The translations under genes were made by a program, and so were the position numbers. A stretch of 25,210 nucleotides of DNA from a virus. This document shows positions 7,694 to 14,452 of this stretch, piece after piece. The stretch lies in the IMG/VR virus record IMGVR_UViG_3300009609_000056, positions 1-25,210 of that record; one strand, 5' to 3'. The stretch's first letter is position 1. Each line of letters begins with the position of its first letter. The notes beneath the pieces are model-generated. The model was not told the origin of the DNA. It searched no databases and was given only the letters and a program-made list of their open reading frames with translations.

Positions 7694-7722
7694 GGGCTCC
7701 GGCCTTCAAGAAGCGCTGGCCC
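7694..7722 (-). promoter_or_regulatory. Start-associated dyad pair upstream of tail tube gene
   Basis: Plus-strand copies GGGCTCCGGCCT at 7694-7705 and GAAGCGCTGGCCC at 7710-7722. Compared with the tailspike copies, A3-T10 has become G3-C10, so the stem is kept by paired changes in the first copy. The TAGGAGG ribosome site follows. Confidence 0.6.
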
Positions 7723-7766
7723 GCGAATCGGTGCTTTAAGTCGGTTTCGTTCTGGCGCCTGTGGTC

Positions 7767-8108
7767 TTACCTGCCGCTCTCCGCGAGCGAGACTGCCTGC
7801 ACGGTGACGGTCGTAACGCCTGTGTACGCCACGTTCACGCGGCCGTTCGAATCGTCGAACTCGTTCTTCGGGAATGGCCCGATGAGCTTCTCCCCGGTGG
7901 TCGCAGGGACGATGACGGCGACGTCGTGCTCCACGTTCTGCGAGCACTTGATCTTCGAGTCGATCGTGACGGTGATCTGCGCTCCGGCGTTCTTGATGTG
8001 GAGGAACGTCCGGCCGTCGTTCGGGAAGTCGTCTCCGCCGGCGGAGGCCGCCACGAGAGCCGGCGTGTGCCCAGTGTGCTTGAGGACTGCTACCGTGAGA
8101 ACCGCCAT
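7767..8108 (-). CDS. Small virion protein of the neck/tail region
   Basis: 113 residues, beta-rich and low in charge clusters: MAVLTVAVLKHTGHTPALVAA, then NDGRTFLHIKNAG, ITVTIDS and VNVAYTGVTTVTVQAVSLAE. The strand pattern suggests a compact beta-sandwich. I recall similar small proteins next to tail tube genes in phages of high-GC bacteria, annotated only as structural. It lies between tail terminator and tube genes, with its own dyad pair and a GGAG ribosome site, so it is probably a structural or decoration protein made in quantity. No specific family is claimed. Confidence 0.75.
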   Translation of the reverse strand: MAVLTVAVLKHTGHTPALVAASAGGDDFPNDGRTFLHIKNAGAQITVTIDSKIKCSQNVEHDVAVIVPATTGEKLIGPFPKNEFDDSNGRVNVAYTGVTTVTVQAVSLAESGR

Positions 8109-8126
8109 GAGCCTTCTCCTGTCGAA

Positions 8127-8155
8127 GAGGCTCTGGCTCGCACGGAGCGCCGGCC
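8127..8155 (-). promoter_or_regulatory. Start-associated dyad pair (diverged)
   Basis: Plus-strand copies GAGGCTCTGGCTC at 8127-8139 and GGAGCGCCGGCC at 8144-8155, in the 61-base gap before the small virion protein at 8108. The core CYGG is kept, the outer stem is partly broken. Confidence 0.5.
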
Positions 8156-8169
8156 TGCAAGGTCGTGTG

Positions 8170-8583
8170 CTACTGAATCTCGAGATCCTGGACGATGAAC
8201 CGGAACCGGAGCTCGGCGGTCTGGATGACCTCCGCCTCGCCGGAGAGCGGGAAGGCCTCGCAGAACTCGAGGCGCGTGAGAACGTGCTTCCACCCTCCCT
8301 CGAGGTCGAACGGCGCGCGCGAGACGGAGTGGACCACCTTGTCGATGATTCCCTGGATCTCGAGCACTCCCTCTTCCGCGGAGGCGATACCGATGGAGTA
8401 GGTCACCGCGCCGATCCCCGAGCCCTTCGTCGATTCGTCGGCAATCGAGAAATCGTGGATCGTCACGAAGGGATGCTGCTTGTCGAACGGCACGTACGCG
8501 AAGACCTTGATCGGGCCCAGGTCCTCGGAGAGCCGCGCGTACAGGGCCTTCTGCATGGGCGCGAGTGGGACGCGGAGGAGCAT
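8170..8583 (-). CDS. Tail terminator protein (DUF3168-like)
   Basis: 137 residues. The pattern PMQKALYARLSEDLG, then VPFDKQHPFVTIHDF, GIASAEEGVLEIQGIIDKVV and a final AELRFRFIVQDLEIQ fits the DUF3168/lambda gpU-like tail terminator family, which caps the growing tail tube and joins it to the head-closure proteins. It lies three bases downstream of the HK97 gp10-like gene, as usual in siphophage modules. The start at 8583 is the ATG closest to the upstream stop. Family assignment rests on pattern and position together. Confidence 0.8.
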   Translation of the reverse strand: MLLRVPLAPMQKALYARLSEDLGPIKVFAYVPFDKQHPFVTIHDFSIADESTKGSGIGAVTYSIGIASAEEGVLEIQGIIDKVVHSVSRAPFDLEGGWKHVLTRLEFCEAFPLSGEAEVIQTAELRFRFIVQDLEIQ

Positions 8584-8586
8584 GGG

Positions 8587-9204
8587 TCATCTCGCCGCCT
8601 CCCCGGCCTTCCTGAGCGCCACGCGGATGGCCGACATGAACTTCGGCCGCTCCTCCGCATAGGACGGATAGAGGAACGGGCGCGCGACGTTCCCGCCGCG
8701 CTGCTTGATCTTCCGGGCGATGACGAAAGCCAGGCCGCGGATGGCGTCCTGGTCGTTGACGACCTTCGCGCCGAAGCCGGCGCCGCGGAGCCTCGTGGCC
8801 CCGAAGGACCTCGCGTGCCGACGCACCCAGGGGATGAGCGCCGCGATGGGAGGCATCTTGTGGCTCGCCCCGTGGGTGTACCCAGGCGGGAGCGGCTGCT
8901 TGTTGGTGCGAGCGCCGAGGGGCCCGGTCCCGAACTCGACGAACTTCGCGTACTTGACGTTCGTCCCCACCGCCGCGGCGAGGCCGCCATCGAGCGTCAT
9001 GAGCCGGATCGAGCTCCGGAGCCTGCCCGTGTCCCCGCGGCAGCGGCGGACCGCGCCGGCGTGGATGGCGAGCGCCGAGCGCGTGATGGCCTGCGCCACC
9101 TCGAGCTTCGCCTGCCTCGAGAGCACGCGGAACCTCCCGGCCAGCTCGCGCGTCCCCGTGAGCTCGACCGAGATATCAACGCCGTTTCGGAGCTGGAGGG
9201 TCAC
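8587..9204 (-). CDS. HK97 gp10-like tail completion protein
   Basis: 205 residues from a GTG start at 9204 that overlaps the upstream stop as GTGA; an ATG farther upstream at 9273 would run 70 bases into the preceding gene and is not preferred. The HK97 gp10 family signature is clear: HAGAVRRCRGDTGRLRSSI, then VKYAKFVEFGTG, and near the C-terminus RPFLYPSYAEERPKFM. In the family this protein completes the neck end of the tail. It belongs to the tightly packed connector block at 8170-10159. Confidence 0.85.
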   Translation of the reverse strand: MTLQLRNGVDISVELTGTRELAGRFRVLSRQAKLEVAQAITRSALAIHAGAVRRCRGDTGRLRSSIRLMTLDGGLAAAVGTNVKYAKFVEFGTGPLGARTNKQPLPPGYTHGASHKMPPIAALIPWVRRHARSFGATRLRGAGFGAKVVNDQDAIRGLAFVIARKIKQRGGNVARPFLYPSYAEERPKFMSAIRVALRKAGEAAR

Positions 9205-9536
9205 GTGGGGCGCGCCTCCACCAGGCGGAGCTGGATCAGCCCGCCGTAGGTCCCCACCCCGAGGATCTCCCACTCCTGGCCGGCGGAGTCGAGGATCCGG
9301 TCCGAGCCCAGGATGCCGAGCGTGTCGGACACGACGACGAACCCCTGGCGCCGGACCTCGAGGCGGTGGGTGAAGTAGGTCTCTCGCGCCATGACCGGCA
9401 CGAGCTCGCTACCGTCCACGTCGCCCAGGTCGGCCCAGGATGGGATCTGGCCGCCTCCGAGGTCCGTGGACGGGGTGTTCCTCCGCACCGTGTAGCGGAG
9501 CGTCAGGAAGGTTCTGGAGAGCTCCTCGACGATCAT
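9201..9536 (-). CDS. Head closure / head-tail stopper protein
   Basis: 111 residues from ATG 9536, which overlaps the adaptor stop (ATGA). Features are an N-terminal YTVRRNTPSTDLGG segment and a beta-rich C-terminal half with RQGFVVVSDTLGILGSDRI, then GQEWEILGVGTYGGLIQLRLVEA, typical of the small beta-barrel head-closure proteins (SPP1 gp16/HK97 gp7-like class) that seal the portal after packaging. The order adaptor, closure, gp10-like, terminator is the canonical connector order. The longer frame to 9824 is rejected because it overlaps the adaptor gene by nearly 300 bases. Confidence 0.75.
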   Translation of the reverse strand: MIVEELSRTFLTLRYTVRRNTPSTDLGGGQIPSWADLGDVDGSELVPVMARETYFTHRLEVRRQGFVVVSDTLGILGSDRILDSAGQEWEILGVGTYGGLIQLRLVEARPT

Positions 9537-10159
9537 GCGAGCGAGACCTCCACGGCGTGGGGCGCGATGACCGTCTCGAACCACGGCGGCGCGGACCAGC
9601 TCCGCCCCTCGGCGTACGTCACCGAGCCGACGCCGGCGAGGGTCTCGGAGATCTTCGCCCCGGTGGGGCTGTGCTTCTGGTACCAGTAGGCCGCCAGGGC
9701 GTGGACGGCGTCCTCCAGGTCCGCCGGGAGGAGGAAGCCCGAGGTGTTGTAGGTCACCCGCACCAGGGGCCAGTATGGGTCCGTGTAGGCCATCCAGGCG
9801 GCCGCGGGCTCGTGCGGGGGCCAACCGACCTGGAGCGCCCCACCGAGGAGGACGAGCCGGCCGCGGGAGGCGTCGACCAGGTCGTAAGCGGCGTCACCCC
9901 AGGTGCCCGTCTGCTCGAGGTGCCGCGCCTCGACCTTCGTCACGGTGGCCACGGGCCGATGCTTGAGCGTGATGACGGTCCCGACCTGGATGCGCTCGAA
10001 GATGTCGATGACGCCGGTCTGGGCCTCGAGGTCGTAACGGGTCCGGCGCTGGAGGTGTTGCCTCGCAGCGTTCAAGCTCCGGCCCACCGCGCTGTCCTTC
10101 GACGTGTCGCTTGTGAGTATCCTGAGCTTCTCCTTGACCGCGCCGACCGTTAACGGCAC
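9533..10159 (-). CDS. Head-tail adaptor (connector) protein
   Basis: 208 residues. An all-helical N-terminal part (MPLTVGAVKEKLRIL, AVGRSLNAARQHLQRRTRYDL) and a C-terminal helix (DLEDAVHALAAYWYQKHSP) flank a beta-rich insert with ITLKHRPVATVTKVEAR, as in the gp6/gp15-type adaptors that bind under the portal. YNTSGFLLPADLEDAV is a pattern common in this family. The start lies nine bases after the stop of the upstream small head protein. It initiates the coupled block of four connector genes. Confidence 0.8.
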   Translation of the reverse strand: MPLTVGAVKEKLRILTSDTSKDSAVGRSLNAARQHLQRRTRYDLEAQTGVIDIFERIQVGTVITLKHRPVATVTKVEARHLEQTGTWGDAAYDLVDASRGRLVLLGGALQVGWPPHEPAAAWMAYTDPYWPLVRVTYNTSGFLLPADLEDAVHALAAYWYQKHSPTGAKISETLAGVGSVTYAEGRSWSAPPWFETVIAPHAVEVSLA

Positions 10160-10168
10160 TCCTCCTCC

Positions 10169-10474
10169 TTACTTCCCGGTCGAGAGCCACAGCAGCGCAA
10201 CGATGCTGTTCGCCGGTGAGTTGGTGGCCTGCGCCGTGAACTGCACGGTGTTCGCGGCCGTGACCTTCGCGACGGCCGTCCGGTTGAAAATCCCGACGGT
10301 GCCGGTGTCGTTGGGCGGCGGGAACTGGACCGCGGCCACGATGATGTCCCCGACTTTGATGCCGGTGATGGTGATGTTCGTGTCCGCGGCGGCGCCGGCC
10401 GCCACCCCGAAGCCGACGTCGGGCGTCCGTCCACCGAGCCTCGCGGCGATCTTCTTGAGATTCAGTCCGGGCAT
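10169..10474 (-). CDS. Small head protein, possible capsid decoration protein
   Basis: 101 residues, starting MPGLNLKKIAARLGGRTPDVG and then beta-rich: TNITITGIKVGDIIVAAVQF, FNRTAVAKVTAANTVQFTAQAT, NSIVALLWLSTGK. It directly follows the major capsid gene, where many phages carry a decoration or head-fibre protein. The predicted fold (small beta-barrel) agrees, and it resembles the small protein at 14108-14452 in style but not in sequence. A GGAG ribosome site lies before the ATG at 10474. The decoration role is inferred from position. Confidence 0.7.
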   Translation of the reverse strand: MPGLNLKKIAARLGGRTPDVGFGVAAGAAADTNITITGIKVGDIIVAAVQFPPPNDTGTVGIFNRTAVAKVTAANTVQFTAQATNSPANSIVALLWLSTGK

Positions 10475-10502
10475 GTTTGCTTTCTCCGCGGGACCGAGGC
10501 CC

Positions 10503-10519
10503 CCCGCTCAGGGAGCGGG
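10503..10519 (-). promoter_or_regulatory. Hairpin between major capsid and next gene
   Basis: Perfect six-base-pair stem (CCCGCT/AGCGGG) with a five-base loop at 10503-10519, in the 66-base gap after the capsid stop. There is no T run, so it is more likely an mRNA-stability or processing hairpin than a terminator. A diverged dyad-like GGCCTCGGTCC (coding strand, about 10491-10501) lies next to it. Confidence 0.45.
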
Positions 10520-10540
10520 CAGGCCGTCAGCCCAGGTGGA

Positions 10541-11533
10541 TCAGATGGCGTCGATGGCGAAACCGAGGACGACTGCTTCCGGGAGCGCGTACTTCACGTC
10601 ATAGCGGAGGGACACGCAGAAGGACGTCGCGCCTTCACGCGGGTCGCGGAAGCGCTCGACCCGGAGCCGGCGGTGCCAGCCGACGATGATGTTCTTGGGG
10701 TTCGTGAGGATCGCGAACTTCGTGTAATCCTGCGCGACCGAGTTGATGGTCCCGGTGCCCGAGAGGAGCGGCGTGGGGACGACGGGGATCCCGCGGAACG
10801 CGCGGAGCTTCCCGCCGACCAGGGTCTCGTCGCCGAGCGGCGTGCCGCGCGCGGACAGTTGATCCGTCCACGCGTCCGACAACTTGATCGGGACGAAGAG
10901 CCGCATTTGCGACGGGTCGCCGCGGTAGCGGTAGGGCATCCCCTCGAGCATCTTCCGCATGACCGTCTCCGGGTCGGAGATGCCGGTCATGGTGATTTCC
11001 TGCGTGGCGCCGAGCTCGGTCTGAGCGGTCTTGATGAGACCGTCGAACGAGTCAAGCCACCCCTCATTGTCGCCCGCGATCCTCGCGGTGTCGCTCTTGA
11101 TGGCGAAGTCCTCGATGTCGCGGCCGACGGCCCGTCCCAGGCCCTCCATGATCGTGTCGCCGATACCGGCCTGCTCGACCGAGTCCTCGAAGATCTCGTC
11201 GGACACCGGCACTTCCCCGCGGAAGAGGTTCGTGCTCAGGGTCACCATGCCCGTGACGGGCTTCTTCCGATCGGCGTCCGCGAGGCGCGTGGCCTCGACG
11301 CCGTTCGTGAGGATGCGGACACCGTGGAAGGACAGGCGCGGGACCTCGAACTTCGTGGCGTTCGAGAACTCCTGACGCGCCTCCTTGAGGATCACCGCCT
11401 CGTCGGTCGCGACGCGGATGAACTCCTTGAACTGGTCTGGGGAGAGCAGGCCTCCGTTCGTGCCGCCGGAAAGATCCGGGCTCGTGAACGTCGCCTTTGC
11501 CAGCCACCTTCTCGGCTTCAGAACTGAGGGCAT
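10541..11533 (-). CDS. Major capsid protein (HK97 fold)
   Basis: 330 residues. An N-terminal arm (to about residue 35), an extended loop with ATKFEVPRLSFHGVRIL, a spine-helix region around GIGDTIMEGLGRAVGRDIEDFAIK, and a late part with GTPLGDETLVGGKLRAFRGIPVV and TNPKNIIVGWHRRLRVERF are typical of HK97-fold capsid proteins. Near its end SFCVSLRYDVKYALPEAVVLG closes the P-domain. It builds the icosahedral shell. It follows the scaffold gene and has its own dyad pair. The absence of an N-terminal delta domain of about 100 residues fits the presence of a separate scaffold protein upstream. Confidence 0.9.
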   Translation of the reverse strand: MPSVLKPRRWLAKATFTSPDLSGGTNGGLLSPDQFKEFIRVATDEAVILKEARQEFSNATKFEVPRLSFHGVRILTNGVEATRLADADRKKPVTGMVTLSTNLFRGEVPVSDEIFEDSVEQAGIGDTIMEGLGRAVGRDIEDFAIKSDTARIAGDNEGWLDSFDGLIKTAQTELGATQEITMTGISDPETVMRKMLEGMPYRYRGDPSQMRLFVPIKLSDAWTDQLSARGTPLGDETLVGGKLRAFRGIPVVPTPLLSGTGTINSVAQDYTKFAILTNPKNIIVGWHRRLRVERFRDPREGATSFCVSLRYDVKYALPEAVVLGFAIDAI

Positions 11534-11554
11534 GTGGATCGGAGCTCCGTTGTG

Positions 11555-11583
11555 GGGCTCCGGCCCTCATGGGGCGCCGGCCC
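11555..11583 (-). promoter_or_regulatory. Start-associated dyad pair upstream of major capsid gene
   Basis: Plus-strand copies GGGCTCCGGCCC at 11555-11566 and GGGCGCCGGCCC at 11572-11583, 17 bases apart. Both stem bases 3 and 10 have changed together (A-T to G-C) relative to the tailspike copies, which is compensatory and supports a stem. The start-proximal copy has TC, the distal one GC, in the loop, as at several other sites. Confidence 0.7.
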
Positions 11584-11597
11584 TCAGTTACAGTCTT

Positions 11598-11639
11598 CGT
11601 TCAGTCTTCGCCGAACGGTGCGTCGTTCAGTCTTCGCCG
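11598..11639. repeat. 16-base direct repeat at the end of the scaffold gene
   Basis: CGTTCAGTCTTCGCCG occurs at 11598-11613 and again at 11624-11639. The second copy contains the scaffold stop codon and last codons (GED, stop); the first repeats them in the gap. It looks like a small tandem duplication of the gene end, with a third partial copy starting at 11591. Confidence 0.7.
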
Positions 11640-12241
11640 TACACGATGTTCTGGAAGAGGCCCTCGCCCAGCTTGGGCGCGGTCTTCTTCACGCGGCGGC
11701 CCGCCTCGAGCTGACTCGACTCCGGGTCTTCGTCCTTGCGGCCCTTCTTGAGGCCGCGCTTCGTCTGCCCATCTTCCTCCGGCTCTTCCTCCTCTTCCTC
11801 GGGCCCTGCCGCGAAGTATTTCTCGACCGTTGTCTTGAGGTCGCCCACGGCGCCCGTGAAGCCCTTCAGGGTCTCGAGCGAGTCCTTCGACAGGCTGATG
11901 TCCTTCGAGGGCGTGGTCGCCTCCGCGGCGCCGGCGGCGGGCTTCTCTCCGGCGGCGTCCTTCTCGTCCTCGGCCTTCCGGAGCGTGAACGTGCCCTTGA
12001 AGTGCTTCGGGCCGAGCATCTTGACGAGACGCTCGAGCTTCTTCTGGCTCAGGCGGTCGAGCGCGACGGCCCCCTTCTGCAGGGCCTCGATCGCTCCGGC
12101 GGCGTGATCGGCGAGCTCCTGGAGGTTCGCCTCGAGCTCGTCGGGGTCCTCGGTCTTGAGGACAAGCCACTTGCGCCCCGTGGCCGGCTCGTCGACGGCA
12201 TCGCTACGGTCGACCTCGAGGTCCTTGAGAGCGCTGGTCAT
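11627..12241 (-). CDS. Putative capsid scaffolding protein
   Basis: 204 residues, highly charged, no hydrophobic core. An N-terminal part (EDPDELEANLQELADHAAG, LQKGAVALDRLSQKKLERLVKML) looks helical, followed by low-complexity Ala/Lys linkers (about 90-112), a further helix (SLETLKGFTGAVGDLKTTVEKYF) and an acidic run of glutamates at about 147-156. Scaffolds have this composition and lie directly upstream of the capsid gene, as here. The protease encoded two genes upstream would remove it during maturation. A strong hairpin and a diverged dyad pair precede the ATG at 12241. Family homology cannot be shown by eye; the call rests on position and composition. Confidence 0.7.
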   Translation of the reverse strand: MTSALKDLEVDRSDAVDEPATGRKWLVLKTEDPDELEANLQELADHAAGAIEALQKGAVALDRLSQKKLERLVKMLGPKHFKGTFTLRKAEDEKDAAGEKPAAGAAEATTPSKDISLSKDSLETLKGFTGAVGDLKTTVEKYFAAGPEEEEEEPEEDGQTKRGLKKGRKDEDPESSQLEAGRRVKKTAPKLGEGLFQNIVYGED

Positions 12242-12244
12242 GGT

Positions 12245-12291
12245 CTGAGTCCCTTGCTCGAAGGACTCAGGCTCTCGAGGAGCGCCGGTCC
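12245..12291 (-). promoter_or_regulatory. SD-occluding hairpin and dyad pair upstream of scaffold
   Basis: A 26-base inverted repeat at 12245-12270 (CTGAGTCC...GGACTCAG on the plus strand) ends four bases before the start codon. On the coding strand its 3' arm contains AAGGGA, the only ribosome-site candidate, which would be paired in the stem. The dyad copies GGACTCAGGCTC (12263-12274) and GGAGCGCCGGTCC (12279-12291) overlap and follow it. This is a plausible translational switch. Confidence 0.6.
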
Positions 12292-12327
12292 GCTGTTGCG
12301 GGTGGGAGGGCTCTACCTCCCGGTTGC

Positions 12328-12627
12328 TTACCTGATGCTACCCCTTACAGCGATTGCAAGGAGGGCGTTCTGATTTTCCTCCTGTCGGAGGAGGTATCGG
12401 TTGGTCGCCTTGCAGGTCCTACAGCGCCGCTCGAAAATCTTCCCGTCCCACGCCCCGATCGGGCGGTCGCAGGTCAGGCAAAGGATGGCGCCGTGGCCGC
12501 CTGTCTTCAGGCTGAAATGGGTCAGGAGCTTACAGGGCCGGCAGAAAAGCTCGAGTTCCCCGGTCTCCTCCTCGATCCTCCCGAGGAGCCGCTGGCAGCT
12601 TTTCTGGGGGCAATGGATATCCTTCAT
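12328..12627 (-). CDS. Com-like double zinc-ribbon protein
   Basis: 99 residues from ATG 12627 (overlaps the protease stop as ATGA; a longer frame to 12705 lies inside the protease). Two Cys4 clusters are visible: C6/C11 with C29/C32, and C50/C53 with C69/C72. The first half (HCPQKSCQRLLGRI then ELELFCRPCKLLTHF) resembles phage Mu Com and its relatives, small zinc-ribbon proteins; Mu Com binds an mRNA hairpin and activates translation of mom. The second cluster is a similar ribbon. Nucleic-acid binding is likely from the family; RNA binding in this phage is inference. The gene is coupled to the capsid protease and followed by the scaffold. Confidence 0.75.
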   Translation of the reverse strand: MKDIHCPQKSCQRLLGRIEEETGELELFCRPCKLLTHFSLKTGGHGAILCLTCDRPIGAWDGKIFERRCRTCKATNRYLLRQEENQNALLAIAVRGSIR

Positions 12628-14108
12628 GCCCGTGCCGCCCACCCCTGGATGGAGAATCCGTTCAGGTCGCCGCTCTTGATGAGCGCCCAGGCCTGGGGCT
12701 CCCACACGACCCCGAGAAGCCAGTCACCGGGCGAGATGACCTGGCCGCCGATGGTCGTCTTCTCGAACCGCCAGACGTAGCTTTCGACGACCCGGCCGGC
12801 GCCCTCCGTCCCGAAGCGGTGCATGATCCCGACCTTCGGGTCCTGCATGAACTGCCACGCGGCTTTCTCGAGCTCCTCGGCGTCCGCGTACTCGCCGTGC
12901 GCGTCCACGCTGTTCGCCGGGTAGGCGACCCCGAGCGAAAAGCGCTGCTCGTCCGCGCGCTTCACGAGTCGGTAGCTCGCGAGCTTGTCGGTCGCCTTCT
13001 TGACGTCGACCAGGCGGTGCCCGCGCGAGAGGTTCAGGGGATCCCGCGGCAGGATCGCGCGCGTGACCCCGCGGGCCCGGAGGATCTCGAGCGACTTCAC
13101 GAGCTCCTGGCGCGCGGCCCACGGCGCCTGATCCTCGGTCCATGCCGCGGTCCAGGCCTCGCCGGTCCGCTCGAAGAGGAGCCGGCCGGGGGCGAAGCGC
13201 TCGCCCTGGAGGATGACCTCGACCGCGTCCTCGGCTGCGTGCCCGAGGATGTAGGTCCCCGCGCCCTTCGTCTTCCACCGGGCGCGCTTCCCGCTGCCGT
13301 CCCTGAAGGCGGGAACGCCGGGGGCCTTCGGCCACGCGGCGGCCGTCGGGGCGGGGAACGTCCCGCCCCTGATCCCGAAGCCCCAGGGGAGCGGCCCGTC
13401 GAAATGGAGGAGGAGGGAGGACGTCTCCCAGGCATTCCCCTTCCGGAGCTCCTTCGTCTGGACGCAGAAGGCCCGCGGGTGCCCGCGCCGCGGCATGGCC
13501 TCGTGCCAGTGCGCCGCCCATTCTTCGGCGACGATCTTTCCCTTCGCTATGTCGAGACGCTCCTCGAGGGGGCGGCCGCGGAGGCGGAACTCCTCGCGCA
13601 CGTCGCCGGTCGCCACGAGGATCCGGTCGAAGCGAAGCGCGATCGGCAGGGTACGCTCCGGGCCCGGCTCGCCCGGCTTCACGTAGGCGAGGGTGATGTG
13701 CGGCGTGAAGCCGTGATCATTCTTCGGGTAGGCGCCCTCGTACTCGAGCTCGCGCACCAGGTCCTCGCGGAGGCCCGCGAGCTCGGGCGAGTCGAAGGAG
13801 GCGTAGATGACCTCGTCGCCGTCCGAGGTAGTCGAGGCGTCGAACCGGCCGATGCCGCTGATCTGGCCTGCGAGCTGGGGCCGGCGGGCGGTGAACGCCT
13901 GGACGCAGGCCAGGGTCCGCTCGACCGTCTCCTGCGCCAGGTCCTCGAGCTTGCCGAGGTAGCACAAGGTCATGTGCAGGTCCTCCGGCGGCTCTCCGCC
14001 TGGGATGGCGATCGCCTGGGCGACGTCCTCGGGGAGGAGGAAGGCGACCATGAGCCCGCGGCCAGCGGACTTCGCGAGAGCGCTTTTCCTTTCGACGGCA
14101 ACCGGCAT
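12624..14108 (-). CDS. 2H phosphoesterase fused to XkdF-like capsid maturation protease
   Basis: 494 residues from ATG 14108, which overlaps the previous stop (TGATG). Domain 1 (about 18-180) is a 2H phosphoesterase: two H-x-T motifs, H45-M-T47 (EDLHMTLCYLG) and H137-I-T139 (GFTPHITLAYV), spaced as in 2'-5' RNA ligase/cyclic phosphodiesterase proteins. Domain 3 (about 385-494) matches the XkdF-type phage serine protease: RFSLGVAYPANSVDAHGEYA, H430 in GIMHRFG, GDWLLGVVWEP and S486 in NGFSIQGW. The middle (about 205-370, with LLLHFDGPLPWGFGIRGG and KGAGTYILG) is not firmly recognised; it faintly recalls LigD-like phosphoesterase segments. Protease location upstream of scaffold and capsid fits head maturation. 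The phosphoesterase may be packaged with the head. Confidence 0.85.
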   Translation of the reverse strand: MPVAVERKSALAKSAGRGLMVAFLLPEDVAQAIAIPGGEPPEDLHMTLCYLGKLEDLAQETVERTLACVQAFTARRPQLAGQISGIGRFDASTTSDGDEVIYASFDSPELAGLREDLVRELEYEGAYPKNDHGFTPHITLAYVKPGEPGPERTLPIALRFDRILVATGDVREEFRLRGRPLEERLDIAKGKIVAEEWAAHWHEAMPRRGHPRAFCVQTKELRKGNAWETSSLLLHFDGPLPWGFGIRGGTFPAPTAAAWPKAPGVPAFRDGSGKRARWKTKGAGTYILGHAAEDAVEVILQGERFAPGRLLFERTGEAWTAAWTEDQAPWAARQELVKSLEILRARGVTRAILPRDPLNLSRGHRLVDVKKATDKLASYRLVKRADEQRFSLGVAYPANSVDAHGEYADAEELEKAAWQFMQDPKVGIMHRFGTEGAGRVVESYVWRFEKTTIGGQVISPGDWLLGVVWEPQAWALIKSGDLNGFSIQGWAARA

Positions 14109-14452
14109 CAGAACTCCTGCTCGTACCCACGGAGGTTGAGCGTCAGGACCACGGCCGCGCCGCCGGCGATGCACACGAGCTTCGCGTCGGCGCCCTTCGT
14201 CATCGCGATCGGGTCGGTGAACTGGTGAGTCGCCTTCGTCCCGCGCGGCGCCGCCGTCCCGATCCAGTCCTTCCAGATCGTGGTCGAGCCGTCGACGAGG
14301 AGGATCGAGATGTCATTCACGGCCGCGGCGCCGGAGATGACAACCGAGTACCCGGTGACGAAGTAGCGCTTCCCGGCGACGCCGGTCTTCGTCAGGGTGA
14401 GCGCGGCGTTCACGCCGCTGTCGCCAGTCAGATTGAAGCGGGTCGAGATCAT
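14108..14452 (-). CDS. Small beta-rich virion protein
   Basis: 114 residues from ATG 14452, which overlaps the MuF-like stop (ATGA). Beta-rich with short loops: RFNLTGDSGVNAALTLTKTG, KRYFVTGYSVVISGAAAV, SILLVDGSTTIWKD and a closing AVVLTLNLRGYEQEF. No catalytic motif is seen. The strand pattern suggests a jelly-roll or sandwich like phage decoration or head-fibre proteins. Position between head morphogenesis and protease genes supports a head role; the exact function is not known. Confidence 0.75.
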   Translation of the reverse strand: MISTRFNLTGDSGVNAALTLTKTGVAGKRYFVTGYSVVISGAAAVNDISILLVDGSTTIWKDWIGTAAPRGTKATHQFTDPIAMTKGADAKLVCIAGGAAVVLTLNLRGYEQEF

